A stretch of DNA of 64,000 bases from Gammaproteobacteria bacterium (lineage in GTDB: Bacteria > Pseudomonadota > Gammaproteobacteria > Chromatiales > Chromatiaceae), in assembly GCA_024227135.1 (NCBI GenBank), contig JAAELC010000128.1, positions 1 through 64,000 on the forward strand, in the 5' to 3' direction. Of this stretch, positions 56,483 through 64,000 are shown one piece after another. The translations under genes were made by a program, and so were the position numbers. The notes beneath the pieces were generated by a model. The model was not told where the DNA came from, ran no database searches, and was given only the letters and a program-made list of their open reading frames with translations. The stretch's first letter is position 1. Each line of letters starts with the position of its first letter.

Positions 56483-59400
56483 ATGCAGTTACCACACAGA
56501 ATAGTACTCTCGACCCTCACCCTGCTCCTGGTGCTCCCGGTGCTGGCCGGGCTGGTGGTCTATACCCAGCCTTCCCTGCTGCGTTCGCCCCTGGAAAGTC
56601 TGGTGGGGCATTTTACCGGCCTGCGGCTGAAGATCGACGGAGAGTTCCTGTTGACACCCACTTTGTCGCCTCTCCTGACTGTGGGAGACGTCAGCCTGAT
56701 CAACCCGGAATTACCTGATCATCCTCCTCTGGCCAGCATCAGAAATCTGAAACTGGGTCTCGAGCTACTACCCCTGCTCGACGGTCATATCCGGATTCCC
56801 TTACTGAAGCTGCAGGGCGCTTTCATTCACCTGGAAAGGGATGCTTCCGGGAAAGCAAACTGGCAAGTAGGCCAAACCGGCCCTGGGGCGCCCAACTCGA
56901 CCAACAAGGTTCGCATCCCGATCGTCTGGGAACTGCAGGTCACAGATCTGGATTTCACCTACCTGCAACCCGAGCGGGAGCCCATTCACGAAATCATCAA
57001 AACCGCTACCGCGTCCATCAGTCCGGAAAGCGGAATTCAGGCACACATCGAGAGCATTTTGGACGGCAATCCCTACGTTCTGGATGTTTACAGTGACATG
57101 GAATCGATCGTCAATACGCCGGACCGGCCGTTCCCGGTGCTCGCCACCCTGGACGGAAAAGAGGGTGAGCTGAAGATCGACGGTACCGTAGGCTGGCCTC
57201 TTCACAGCGGTGATACCAGCCTGGAGATCCACCTGCAGGGTCAGAACCTGCCTTTACTGGGTGGTCTCTTTGCCATGAACTGGCCAGACCTGGGTAATTT
57301 CTCCCTGAGAACCCGGTTTCGGGGCAACGACCAGGCCATGGCAGTGGAAGGGCTCTCCGTCAATCTTGGAAACAGTCTTCTCACCGGGGATATTTCTTAC
57401 CGCCGTGAAACCCCCAGACCCTATCTGGATATCAATCTGGCACTCAATCATTTCGTTGTGGGACAGCTGGGGAGGAAGACCGAGCCCAGGGTGGAGACCG
57501 AAACCAGCGGTGCCATTCCCGAAATCGGCACAGACTGGCAGGTCTTGAACGAGCTGGATGGCAGGCTGGCAGTGGATATAGGCCTGCTCGGTTACCGGGG
57601 AGAGGAGTTCAAAGATCTACAGCTCAGGGCAGATCTGAATGCCGGAAAACTGTCGGTAAACCTGACACCCCTGGCGGCATTTTCCAGACGACTCGCCGGT
57701 CAGTTGCTGTTAAACGGATCCACACCCGAACCCACCTATCGCCTCCAGGCGAGCAGCAAGGGACTTCGGATTCACGACCTGGTTCGTTTCATCTCGGGCA
57801 GCACTCCGGTTTCAGGTCAACTCCAGCAGGTGCAGCTGGATATTTCTGGAGCATTGGGCACCGGGGCACTGCTGGAAGCTGTTGACGCCCTGGAGATGAG
57901 CGCATCAGGATTCAAACTGCGGAAAAAGACCGACCAGGGTGGGATGACCCGCCTGAGCCTGAAAAAAGCCCAGGTATCACTGGATCCGAAATCCGGAAAT
58001 CTTCATCTTGAAGGACTGGGGGCACTGGACGGGCAACCACTGACACTGAATCTTCAGACCGGAACCCTGAGAGAACTCAGCTCATCGGCCCGGCAACCCC
58101 TGACCCTCAAACTGACCACGGGAAATACCCGGCTGGTTGCAAGCGGCCACACATCCAACAAAGGAGGCAAAGTCGACTACCAGTTCGATCTCAATGCCTC
58201 TGCCGACACGCTGGAACAGACGGGTCACCTGCTGCTCATGGATCTCCCTCCCGTCGGCCCGGTGAGTTTAAAAACAAAGGTTACCGGCAACGAGCGGGAC
58301 CTCAACTGGACCGACCTGGACCTGGGCATCGGAGAGAACCACCTGGCCAGTAACGGATCCATGCGATTCCCGAAACACGGGCTGGTTTACTCAGCCCGCG
58401 CAAAATTGACATCGCCCGATTACGAACTTCTTATCAGCGCGCTGCTGCCGGGCTTTCCCCACCTCGGTAATGTCGTCCTGGACATGGACCTGAAGGGTGA
58501 CGACCGGAAGCTTGATTTAAAGGTATTGCAGGCTTCCGCAGGGCAAAGCCGGGCTACCGGCGAAGCTCACCTGGATTTCAGTGGCGCGAAACCGAAACTG
58601 TCACTCCAGGTCGACGCAGACCCGGTACAACTGACCACCGTTTTCGAAAAAGACGCACCCGCGGATCCCCCTCCCCCTGCAACCGGGCCGGAGAGGCGGG
58701 TGATACCGGACATCATCATCAATGCAAAGCCACTCAGGCTGATCGACCTGGACTTCAAAATGGTCGTGCGCAATCTGCTGCATGGACAGAACAACCTGGG
58801 CGCATACACTTTATCCGGGATTATCCGGAATAGCGTTTTCAAGATGGATACCCGGTTCAGTTCTGCCTATCTGCAGAAAGCGACATTAAGTACCAAAATT
58901 TCGGGCAAGGGTGCTAAACCCGAAATCTCGGTCAACCTGGAATGCCAGGACCTGGATCACGGGGGGTTATTGAAGGCATTGGGAGTTTCCGACAACGTGA
59001 CGGGTAAACTGGATATCCAGTTCGATGCTCGGGGCCGGGGCAGCGATTTACAGGAACTGCTCGCCGCAACGGATGGAGAATTGAAGATCAGCGGTGGTCC
59101 CGGCAAGATAAGGTATGCGCAGCTGCGCTTGTGGGGGGGTAACCTGATGAATCTGCTGATCCCGGCGAGTATCAGCGGCCAGGATGTGTCTCTGGTCAAT
59201 TGTCTGGCAGGCCGCTACAAGCTCGAGCCGGGGCTGTTCAGCAGCGAGGGTTTCGTGATGGATACCGACACCGCTACCATCGCCGGAAAACTGGAAATCG
59301 CCCTCCCCTCGGAAAAACTCGCGGGGGGAATCAAACCGCAGCCCAAAGGGGTGCGCCTTTTTACCATCGATACCCCGATCCGCTTCGGGGGCACGCTGGC

Positions 59401-59758
59401 CAATCCGACAGTGGAGCCGGTTTCTGACGAAAATCTGTTGATGGTGGGAAAACTGGCGGCGGGAGCCTACAACCCGACCTTCCTGATCGCCTTATTCGGG
59501 TCAGTGGGTACCGGTGTGGACAATCCCTGTGAAGCGGTGCTCAGCGGTGCCTGGCCCAAAGAGCAGCAGCCCCCTGAAAGGGAACCACTGAAAAAATCAG
59601 TCAGGGGACTGGACAACGTCGGCAAAAGCGTAAAAGACTTGATAACCCTGCCATTTGGAAAGCTGCTAAAGAAACAGGCAGAGAACGCACCCCCTGCAGA
59701 CCAGCCCACACCCAGGCAACAGAAACCCCGGGAGCACCAGTTCCCCGATGGCAATTGA
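56483..59758 (+). CDS. AsmA-family protein
   Basis: This 1091-residue protein is of the AsmA superfamily, long beta-rich periplasmic proteins anchored by one N-terminal helix (LSTLTLLLVLPVLAGLVVYTQP). Members in enterobacteria act in outer-membrane lipid homeostasis, forming bridges for phospholipid transport. The N-terminal AsmA motif SVGDVSLINPEL-like, repeated short beta strands, and C-terminal GGNLMNLLIPASISGQ and the LFTIDTPIRFGGTLANPTVEP tail fit the AsmA C-terminal domain. The start is ATG 56483. A small lipoprotein gene follows. Confidence 0.85.
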   Translation: MQLPHRIVLSTLTLLLVLPVLAGLVVYTQPSLLRSPLESLVGHFTGLRLKIDGEFLLTPTLSPLLTVGDVSLINPELPDHPPLASIRNLKLGLELLPLLDGHIRIPLLKLQGAFIHLERDASGKANWQVGQTGPGAPNSTNKVRIPIVWELQVTDLDFTYLQPEREPIHEIIKTATASISPESGIQAHIESILDGNPYVLDVYSDMESIVNTPDRPFPVLATLDGKEGELKIDGTVGWPLHSGDTSLEIHLQGQNLPLLGGLFAMNWPDLGNFSLRTRFRGNDQAMAVEGLSVNLGNSLLTGDISYRRETPRPYLDINLALNHFVVGQLGRKTEPRVETETSGAIPEIGTDWQVLNELDGRLAVDIGLLGYRGEEFKDLQLRADLNAGKLSVNLTPLAAFSRRLAGQLLLNGSTPEPTYRLQASSKGLRIHDLVRFISGSTPVSGQLQQVQLDISGALGTGALLEAVDALEMSASGFKLRKKTDQGGMTRLSLKKAQVSLDPKSGNLHLEGLGALDGQPLTLNLQTGTLRELSSSARQPLTLKLTTGNTRLVASGHTSNKGGKVDYQFDLNASADTLEQTGHLLLMDLPPVGPVSLKTKVTGNERDLNWTDLDLGIGENHLASNGSMRFPKHGLVYSARAKLTSPDYELLISALLPGFPHLGNVVLDMDLKGDDRKLDLKVLQASAGQSRATGEAHLDFSGAKPKLSLQVDADPVQLTTVFEKDAPADPPPPATGPERRVIPDIIINAKPLRLIDLDFKMVVRNLLHGQNNLGAYTLSGIIRNSVFKMDTRFSSAYLQKATLSTKISGKGAKPEISVNLECQDLDHGGLLKALGVSDNVTGKLDIQFDARGRGSDLQELLAATDGELKISGGPGKIRYAQLRLWGGNLMNLLIPASISGQDVSLVNCLAGRYKLEPGLFSSEGFVMDTDTATIAGKLEIALPSEKLAGGIKPQPKGVRLFTIDTPIRFGGTLANPTVEPVSDENLLMVGKLAAGAYNPTFLIALFGSVGTGVDNPCEAVLSGAWPKEQQPPEREPLKKSVRGLDNVGKSVKDLITLPFGKLLKKQAENAPPADQPTPRQQKPREHQFPDGN

Positions 59759-59826
59759 GTACCCCAATGCAGTCTGGTTGGCTTATAATACCGCGTCATC
59801 CAATATCGGTCAGCGGAGTCGAAATA

Positions 59827-60042
59827 ATGAACAACAGAAAAATCAGCGTTATCGGCAGTGCACTGTTAGCCACATGTTTCCTGGTTGGCTGCGGTGGTGG
59901 TGGCGCCAAAGTGGAGAGCAGCACAACCACCACGACCATGGGTCAGGAACTGATGGACCTGAACTCCAGCTATGAGCAGGGCATCATCACAGAGGACGAG
60001 TACAAGAAAGCAAAAAAGAAAATAATGAAGCGTTACAACTGA
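59827..60042 (+). CDS. Small lipoprotein with SHOCT-like tail
   Basis: This 71-residue lipoprotein has a signal ending in FLVGCGG with the lipidated Cys. A short linker of S and T follows, then LNSSYEQGIITEDEYKKAKKKIMKRY, a SHOCT-type domain (short C-terminal helix pair with GxIxxxEYxxxK). The function is unknown. The start is ATG 59827. The upstream frame is open only by chance. Confidence 0.75.
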   Translation: MNNRKISVIGSALLATCFLVGCGGGGAKVESSTTTTTMGQELMDLNSSYEQGIITEDEYKKAKKKIMKRYN

Positions 60043-60088
60043 TCGGTTTGAGGCTGCCCGACAGAACCCTGTATCTTTACTTCAGCAT

Positions 60089-60469
60089 CTAGCGGGCAAT
60101 CAGCCATTTGCCGTCTTCCTGGCGGCAAAAGTCATAAGTGGCACTGCTGCTTGTAGACTTGGCTCTGTTGACGATAGTCAGTTGCCTGCAGCGTTGATTC
60201 TGAAGGCCCTTACCCGTTGCCGGCTCCGCAACGAAGCTTCCCGAGTTTCCCGACTGGGGGTTTTTCCAGGCGTACTCCCGCCCATCCTCCCCTTCGTTGA
60301 GCACCTCATCAGCCTTCTGCTCCATCATTGTCCAGTCCTCATCGGTAAAATACCTGATGGGAGCATCGTTGAGCCAGACAAAATTGGCCCCGCTCACGGG
60401 TAAGGTCAACCCACTGGAAAGCAGAAACAGGAGAGCGGCCAGCTGACTCCCGGTTTTATTAGCGAACAT
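60089..60469 (-). CDS. Periplasmic surface-antigen-like small protein
   Basis: This 126-residue exported protein has a signal (LAALLFLLSSGLTLPVSGA) and a C-terminal domain with YAWKNPQSGNSGSFVAEPA, CRQLTIVNRA, and TYDFCRQEDGKWLI. That pattern recalls the 17-kDa surface antigen/RT0821 family, which has W-NPxxGNSG and CRxxDGxW. The start is ATG 60469 with GAGGTG five bases upstream. It faces the small lipoprotein gene. Role unknown. Confidence 0.65.
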   Translation of the reverse strand: MFANKTGSQLAALLFLLSSGLTLPVSGANFVWLNDAPIRYFTDEDWTMMEQKADEVLNEGEDGREYAWKNPQSGNSGSFVAEPATGKGLQNQRCRQLTIVNRAKSTSSSATYDFCRQEDGKWLIAR

Positions 60470-60727
60470 GCCACACCTCGTCACTTCCGACTGTATTGCT
60501 TTGAGATCCGTTGTTATTCACATGATAGATGCAGAGAGCCGCAATTACTAACCCTATGAGAAAGTATTCTGAAAGGGCAGACCATTACTTCGGTTTTTCG
60601 CCAGAAGAATCGACTCACCGAGGTATCCTGCCAACCTGCCCAACGGATCCTTTCAAGTCATAGACTGGAGCACACTCGGTGAATTCCGGTATTGCACCCA
60701 GCCCGGCACCAACGATAGGATACCGCC

Positions 60728-61945
60728 ATGAATGCCTCCACACTGAGCGTGATACTCGCTGGCGGTTACGGTTCCCGCCTTCTACCACTTACCCGGGAAC
60801 GTACCAAGCCTGCAGTCCCCTTCGGCGGAAAGTACCGGATTATCGACTTTCCGCTGGCCAACTGCCTGCACTCCGGACTGCGGCGGATCCTGGTTCTGAC
60901 CCAGTACAAATCCCTTTCCCTTCATAAACACCTGCGAGACGGCTGGTCGCTCTTCAACCCGGAACTTGGGGAGTTCATAACACCGGTACCACCCCAGATG
61001 CAAAGCGGTGACCAAGCCTATGAAGGCACCGCCGATGCGGTTTACCAGAATCTCAATATCCTGAAGCGCAGCGGTGCCCGCTGGATGCTGATACTGTCCG
61101 GGGATCAGATTTACCGCATGGACTATGCCCCGCTGCTCAAATACCACAGAAAACAGAAAGCGGGTATGACAGTGGCCTGTATGAGCGTACCCAAGGAGCG
61201 GTGCAAGGAGTACAGCATCCTCTCCTGCAAGGGGGACGGCCGTGTAACCGGTATTCACTATCAACCTTCGTCACCACACCCGGACCCGGAGGCCTCCAAC
61301 AAGGCACTGGCCTCCATGGGCATGTATGTTTTCTCGGTCAAGAAACTGGCTGCGGTGCTGGAAGCGGACGCGCAAAGCACAGACTCCTCCCACGATTTCG
61401 ACCGGGACATCATCCCCAGAATGGTGGAATCCGACAGCGTGCAGGCCTACCGGTTTGGAATTGAAAAAGGGCGGGTCACGCCGGATCGCTACTGGTGCAA
61501 CCTGGATTCCCTGGACAGCTACTACCGGGCCAACATGGAGCTGCTGGACCCTGTACCCTCTCTGGACCTCTATCAACGTGACTGGCCGATACACACCTAT
61601 CAACCCCAGTCCCCCCCCGCCCGCACAGTGCCCGGGGCCTCCGGCAGTGAAGGCATATTCATCAATTCCATCGTTGCCAGCGGGGTGGTCATCAACGGGG
61701 GCAGTGTTCAGCATTCAATCCTGTTTCCCCAAGTCCATGTGGGTGACGAGGCGGTCATTCATGATGCCCTGCTCTTTAACGGCGTACAGGTCGGTGCCGG
61801 TGCGGAACTTCAGCACTGCATCATCGACAAAGACGTCGTCATCCCCCCGGGGGAGCGTATCGGTTTCAATATCGTAGAGGATGCTGCCCGCTTCACTATT
61901 TCCGATGAGGGCGTGGTGGTAGTGCCGCGAGGTTACAGGTTCTGA
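60728..61945 (+). CDS. glgC: Glucose-1-phosphate adenylyltransferase
   Basis: This enzyme makes ADP-glucose for glycogen from glucose-1-phosphate and ATP and is the controlled step of the pathway. The 405-residue protein has LAGGYGSRLLPLTRERTKPAVPFGGKYR-type nucleotide and allosteric N-terminus, YEGTADAVYQN and SGDQIYRMDY (metal Asp), then the left-handed beta-helix (VASGVVINGGSVQ) at the C-terminus. No glgA or branching enzyme is beside it. The start is ATG 60728. It indicates glycogen storage. Confidence 0.93.
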   Translation: MNASTLSVILAGGYGSRLLPLTRERTKPAVPFGGKYRIIDFPLANCLHSGLRRILVLTQYKSLSLHKHLRDGWSLFNPELGEFITPVPPQMQSGDQAYEGTADAVYQNLNILKRSGARWMLILSGDQIYRMDYAPLLKYHRKQKAGMTVACMSVPKERCKEYSILSCKGDGRVTGIHYQPSSPHPDPEASNKALASMGMYVFSVKKLAAVLEADAQSTDSSHDFDRDIIPRMVESDSVQAYRFGIEKGRVTPDRYWCNLDSLDSYYRANMELLDPVPSLDLYQRDWPIHTYQPQSPPARTVPGASGSEGIFINSIVASGVVINGGSVQHSILFPQVHVGDEAVIHDALLFNGVQVGAGAELQHCIIDKDVVIPPGERIGFNIVEDAARFTISDEGVVVVPRGYRF

Positions 61946-61994
61946 TCCAGGCAGGCCCCGGTCAGACGAACGAACCACCCGAGGAAGTCACTTG

Positions 61995-62624
61995 ATGCCC
62001 TCCAACCGGTCCCTGACCGTTCTGTTTCCATTACTGGCTGCCCTGGTGTTACAGGGCTGCGGTTCCACCTTGGAGCTGGACAGTGATTACCAGCCGGACT
62101 TTCCTTTCTCACAGCTCCAGACGTACGGCTGGCTCGCTTCCAGAAATTCGCCCAGCGCAGATATCCGCATCGACAATGACCTGGTCATTCAACGGGTCAT
62201 CGCAGCGGTAGACCACGAACTGGCACGCAAAGGGTACAGGAAATCGAAACCGGCAGATGCTGATTTTCTTGTCACCTGGTCTGGAGTGGTGGATAAAAAA
62301 ATGCGTGTCGATACCTACAATCACTTCCACGGATCACCCTGGGGAGGCTACTGGAGCAGCCTGCACCGTCCCTGGGGCCCCGGGATGTCGAGCAGCCATG
62401 CCACCGAGTACGAAACCGGTACCCTGATCATCGACTTCCTCACCCCCGAGGCACAACGCCTGTTCTGGCGGGGCAGCGGTCGGAACTATCTGGAGGAGGG
62501 ACTGACCCCCGAAGAGGCTACCGCCTCAGTCAATGACACCATTCGAGGAATTCTGGGTCAGTTTCCACCCTCTGACACGGCTGCGGAGACCGCAGAAAAG
62601 CCTCGTGGGACTCAGACCCGGTAA
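61995..62624 (+). CDS. DUF4136 lipoprotein
   Basis: This 209-residue lipoprotein of the DUF4136 family has a signal ending LVLQGCGS with the acylated Cys. The family core opens with SQLQTYGWL. DFLVTWSGVVDKK and LIIDFLTPEAQRLFWRGSGRNYL lie downstream. DUF4136 proteins are envelope lipoproteins without a known function. GAGGAAG lies upstream of the ATG at 61995; a TTG sits directly before it. Confidence 0.82.
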   Translation: MPSNRSLTVLFPLLAALVLQGCGSTLELDSDYQPDFPFSQLQTYGWLASRNSPSADIRIDNDLVIQRVIAAVDHELARKGYRKSKPADADFLVTWSGVVDKKMRVDTYNHFHGSPWGGYWSSLHRPWGPGMSSSHATEYETGTLIIDFLTPEAQRLFWRGSGRNYLEEGLTPEEATASVNDTIRGILGQFPPSDTAAETAEKPRGTQTR

Positions 62625-62655
62625 GGCAGGATGCCCCTTGATCAGGCACCGGACA

Positions 62656-63042
62656 TCAATCATATTCCAGGTATTTGAATGACGGGTTATCGGGAACCCC
62701 TTCCAACGTCCCGGACGCCTTACCCGGCTGCCACATGAGAAATTCCTCGATCTTCGCCGCCAGTTCGAAGTCTTTTTCTGTCAGCCCGTTCGCTGAATGG
62801 GTCTGGAGCGCGACTGTCACCAGACTGTAGGTGACCAGCATTTCAGGGTGATGAAAAGCGGCTTCTGATAGATGCCCCACCCCATTGGCAACCATCAGGC
62901 TGGCCCTCCAGCCACCGGTCCGGAATTTTCGGCAGATCTACCCGTTCTCCAGATACCAGTGGACCAGCTCCCGTTTAAGCCGGTCCTGTGCATCGGCAAT
63001 GCTCAGCACCTTATCCCGATCGGTTTCTTGATTTGTCATCAT
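62656..63042 (-). pseudogene. Pterin-4a-carbinolamine dehydratase broken by an in-frame TAG
   Basis: The minus-strand frame from ATG 63042 runs through KRELVHWYLENG, then TAG at 62940-62938, and continues in frame with ICRKFRTGGW and, later, FHHPEMLVTYSLVTVALQTHSANGLT. That is the pterin-4a-carbinolamine dehydratase fold with the catalytic HH pair, YxxV and the TH...GLT motif. Only one base would need changing (TAG to CAG gives ENGQI) to restore one protein. The piece from ATG 62895 alone lacks the N-terminal helix and strand. The enzyme recycles tetrahydrobiopterin or acts as a transcription cofactor. A recent nonsense mutation, a sequence error or stop read-through are possible. Confidence 0.7.
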
Positions 63043-63395
63043 TCTCTCACTCACTCAGTATTTGTAGGCTAACTCTACTTCCCAGAACTTGAAATCCTTT
63101 TGCACAACTCTAGTTACTTATCTAACCTATTAAAAAATATACTAATTCCTAATCGATCGCAAGAAATCACAAAAAGTCAAAAAACTGTCAAATAAGCGCT
63201 TCTGAGGGGTAAAGTTTTCGTTACCACGAACGAGACCAAAGGCATAGACAACAGTTATCGTGCACGCCTCCAGTCATCGCAGGCGACTCACCAGGACATC
63301 AATCGGACACAGCATCGCGATTGTCAGTCACCTGGTCAACGATCAGGGCACACCCCAGCCCGATGTCCGGGGCATTAGTGGAAAGAGTGGACATT
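63043..63395. other. AT-rich gap before the pilin gene
   Basis: This 353-base gap is AT-rich around 63110-63200, unlike the neighbouring genes. It probably carries the pilin promoter. I found no TGGCAC-N5-TTGC sigma-54 match and no clear -35/-10 pair. No gene is seen. Confidence 0.4.
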
Positions 63396-63809
63396 ATGAA
63401 GTTTTCCCAGAAATCATCCCGAGGATTCACCCTGACGGAACTGGTCATTGCAATTTCCGTGATCTCGATACTGGCAGCAGTCGGCTATCCCGCCTATTCG
63501 GACTACACCTATAAAGCGCGTCGCACCAGCGCCACCGGATCACTGTTGAACCTGGCAGGACGCATGGAACGGTACTATGCCGATCAGAATACTTACGCCA
63601 CTGCCACCATAGAAGATCTCATGGGCGAAATCGACGTCGAAAACAGCTATTACGACCTTAGTTTCAAGATGCTGGCCTCCAATGCCTACACCCTGCAGGC
63701 CACCCCGTCGGGTATCCAGAGGGGTGACAAATGCGGTACTTACACTCTGGACTCATTGGGTGCAAAGGATGTTGAATCTGCCACTCTGGCAAGAAGAGAT
63801 TGCTGGTAA
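63396..63809 (+). CDS. Type IV pilin (PilE-like)
   Basis: This 137-residue type IV prepilin has the leader and cleavage site SRGFTLTELVIAISVISILAAV, cut between Gly and Phe by PilD; Glu5 is kept. A long N-terminal helix is followed by the PilE-type beta region (YYADQNTYATATIED) and a C-terminal disulphide pair (DKCGTY and RDCW). It is probably a minor pilin of the PilE class found with pilus assembly genes. The ATG at 63396 has a purine-rich upstream. Other pilus genes would lie outside the window. Confidence 0.88.
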   Translation: MKFSQKSSRGFTLTELVIAISVISILAAVGYPAYSDYTYKARRTSATGSLLNLAGRMERYYADQNTYATATIEDLMGEIDVENSYYDLSFKMLASNAYTLQATPSGIQRGDKCGTYTLDSLGAKDVESATLARRDCW

Positions 63810-63932
63810 GAGGGAAACAGGTTTTGAAGCGGTCCGGGGGTTCCCGTACCTGGAGTCACCAGGAAACAGTTTCCCGGCTGACGTAAATGAAAAACCGGGG
63901 GGCAGCCCAGCTACCCACCCCGGTGACTTCAG

Positions 63933-63960
63933 GGAACCCCTGCACTTGTTCAGGGGTTCC
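63933..63960. terminator. Strong inverted repeat after the pilin gene
   Basis: GGAACCCCTG and CAGGGGTTCC form a perfect ten-base stem with an eight-base loop, 124 bases past the pilin stop. It lacks a T-run, so it may be a processing hairpin or terminator-like structure. Confidence 0.4.
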
Positions 63961-64000
63961 TCAGCAGGCTTCCGCCTTACCTGACCCGGCCAAGCACCAG

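Noticed and set aside
62938-62940. TAG in the pterin dehydratase read as pyrrolysine
   Set aside because: Pyrrolysine use needs pyl genes, none of which are seen, and this enzyme family does not use it. A point mutation is simpler.

Overview
The window looks like chromosomal DNA of a free-living or symbiotic gammaproteobacterium of moderately high G+C. The clues are neighbourhoods typical of that class: glnE-ilvE beside lipopolysaccharide (LPS) core genes, rhlB divergent from trxA-rho, a YrfG-type nucleotidase, MsbA, two RND pumps, GlnE, DUF4124/DUF4136 proteins and a type IV pilin. I cannot name the genus. There are no rRNA, tRNA or CRISPR loci, and almost all genes are intact.

Layout. 0-11.6 kb is a cell-surface glycan region: the first codons of a UDP-glucose dehydrogenase gene, a GT83 (ArnT-like) transferase, an O-antigen ligase-like protein, a polysaccharide deacetylase, GT2 and GT4 glycosyltransferases and an ELM1-family protein. 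It adjoins a CHCC zinc-finger gene, ilvE and glnE. 11.9-14.0 kb is groES-groEL behind a promoter overlapped by a perfect CIRCE operator. 14.2-21.3 kb holds an aspartoacylase-like gene, a GCS2-family ligase, a MurU-type nucleotidyltransferase, rho, trxA and rhlB. 21.4-27.3 kb carries small metabolic, redox and signalling genes (YkgJ-type, nucleotidase, double-thioredoxin protein, DUF4124, diguanylate cyclase, MsrAB). 27.5-31.8 kb and 38.1-42.7 kb are two RND pump/adaptor pairs. Between them lie an ABC/FtsX transporter, a retron-like reverse transcriptase and a LysE exporter.

44.7-55.0 kb is the most distinctive block. It is a one-directional set of type II fatty-acid-synthesis genes: a FabL-like reductase, an acyl carrier protein (ACP) fused to a zinc ribbon, two complete ketosynthases, two cysteine-less ketosynthase homologues, two hot-dog dehydratases, FabG, an LpxL/HtrB-type acyltransferase and a membrane-anchored protein. 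It lies divergent from msbA. The gene content suggests a dedicated route that builds an unusual acyl chain and transfers it to an envelope lipid such as lipid A. 55-64 kb holds an alpha/beta hydrolase, an AsmA-like protein, small envelope proteins, glgC, a DUF4136 lipoprotein, a pterin dehydratase gene broken by an in-frame TAG, and a type IV pilin.

The two best leads are the following. (1) The retron-like reverse transcriptase (35180-36490, minus) has a candidate msr-msd RNA just upstream (36571-36736), bounded by a 16/17-nt inverted repeat. The base right inside the 5' repeat begins GTCAGC, and a strong GC hairpin lies near the 3' end. (2) The acyl-chain cluster contains a miniature inverted-repeat element inserted between the first ketosynthase and its cysteine-less partner. 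A 133-bp dispersed intergenic repeat occurs twice in the window, with a third partial copy.
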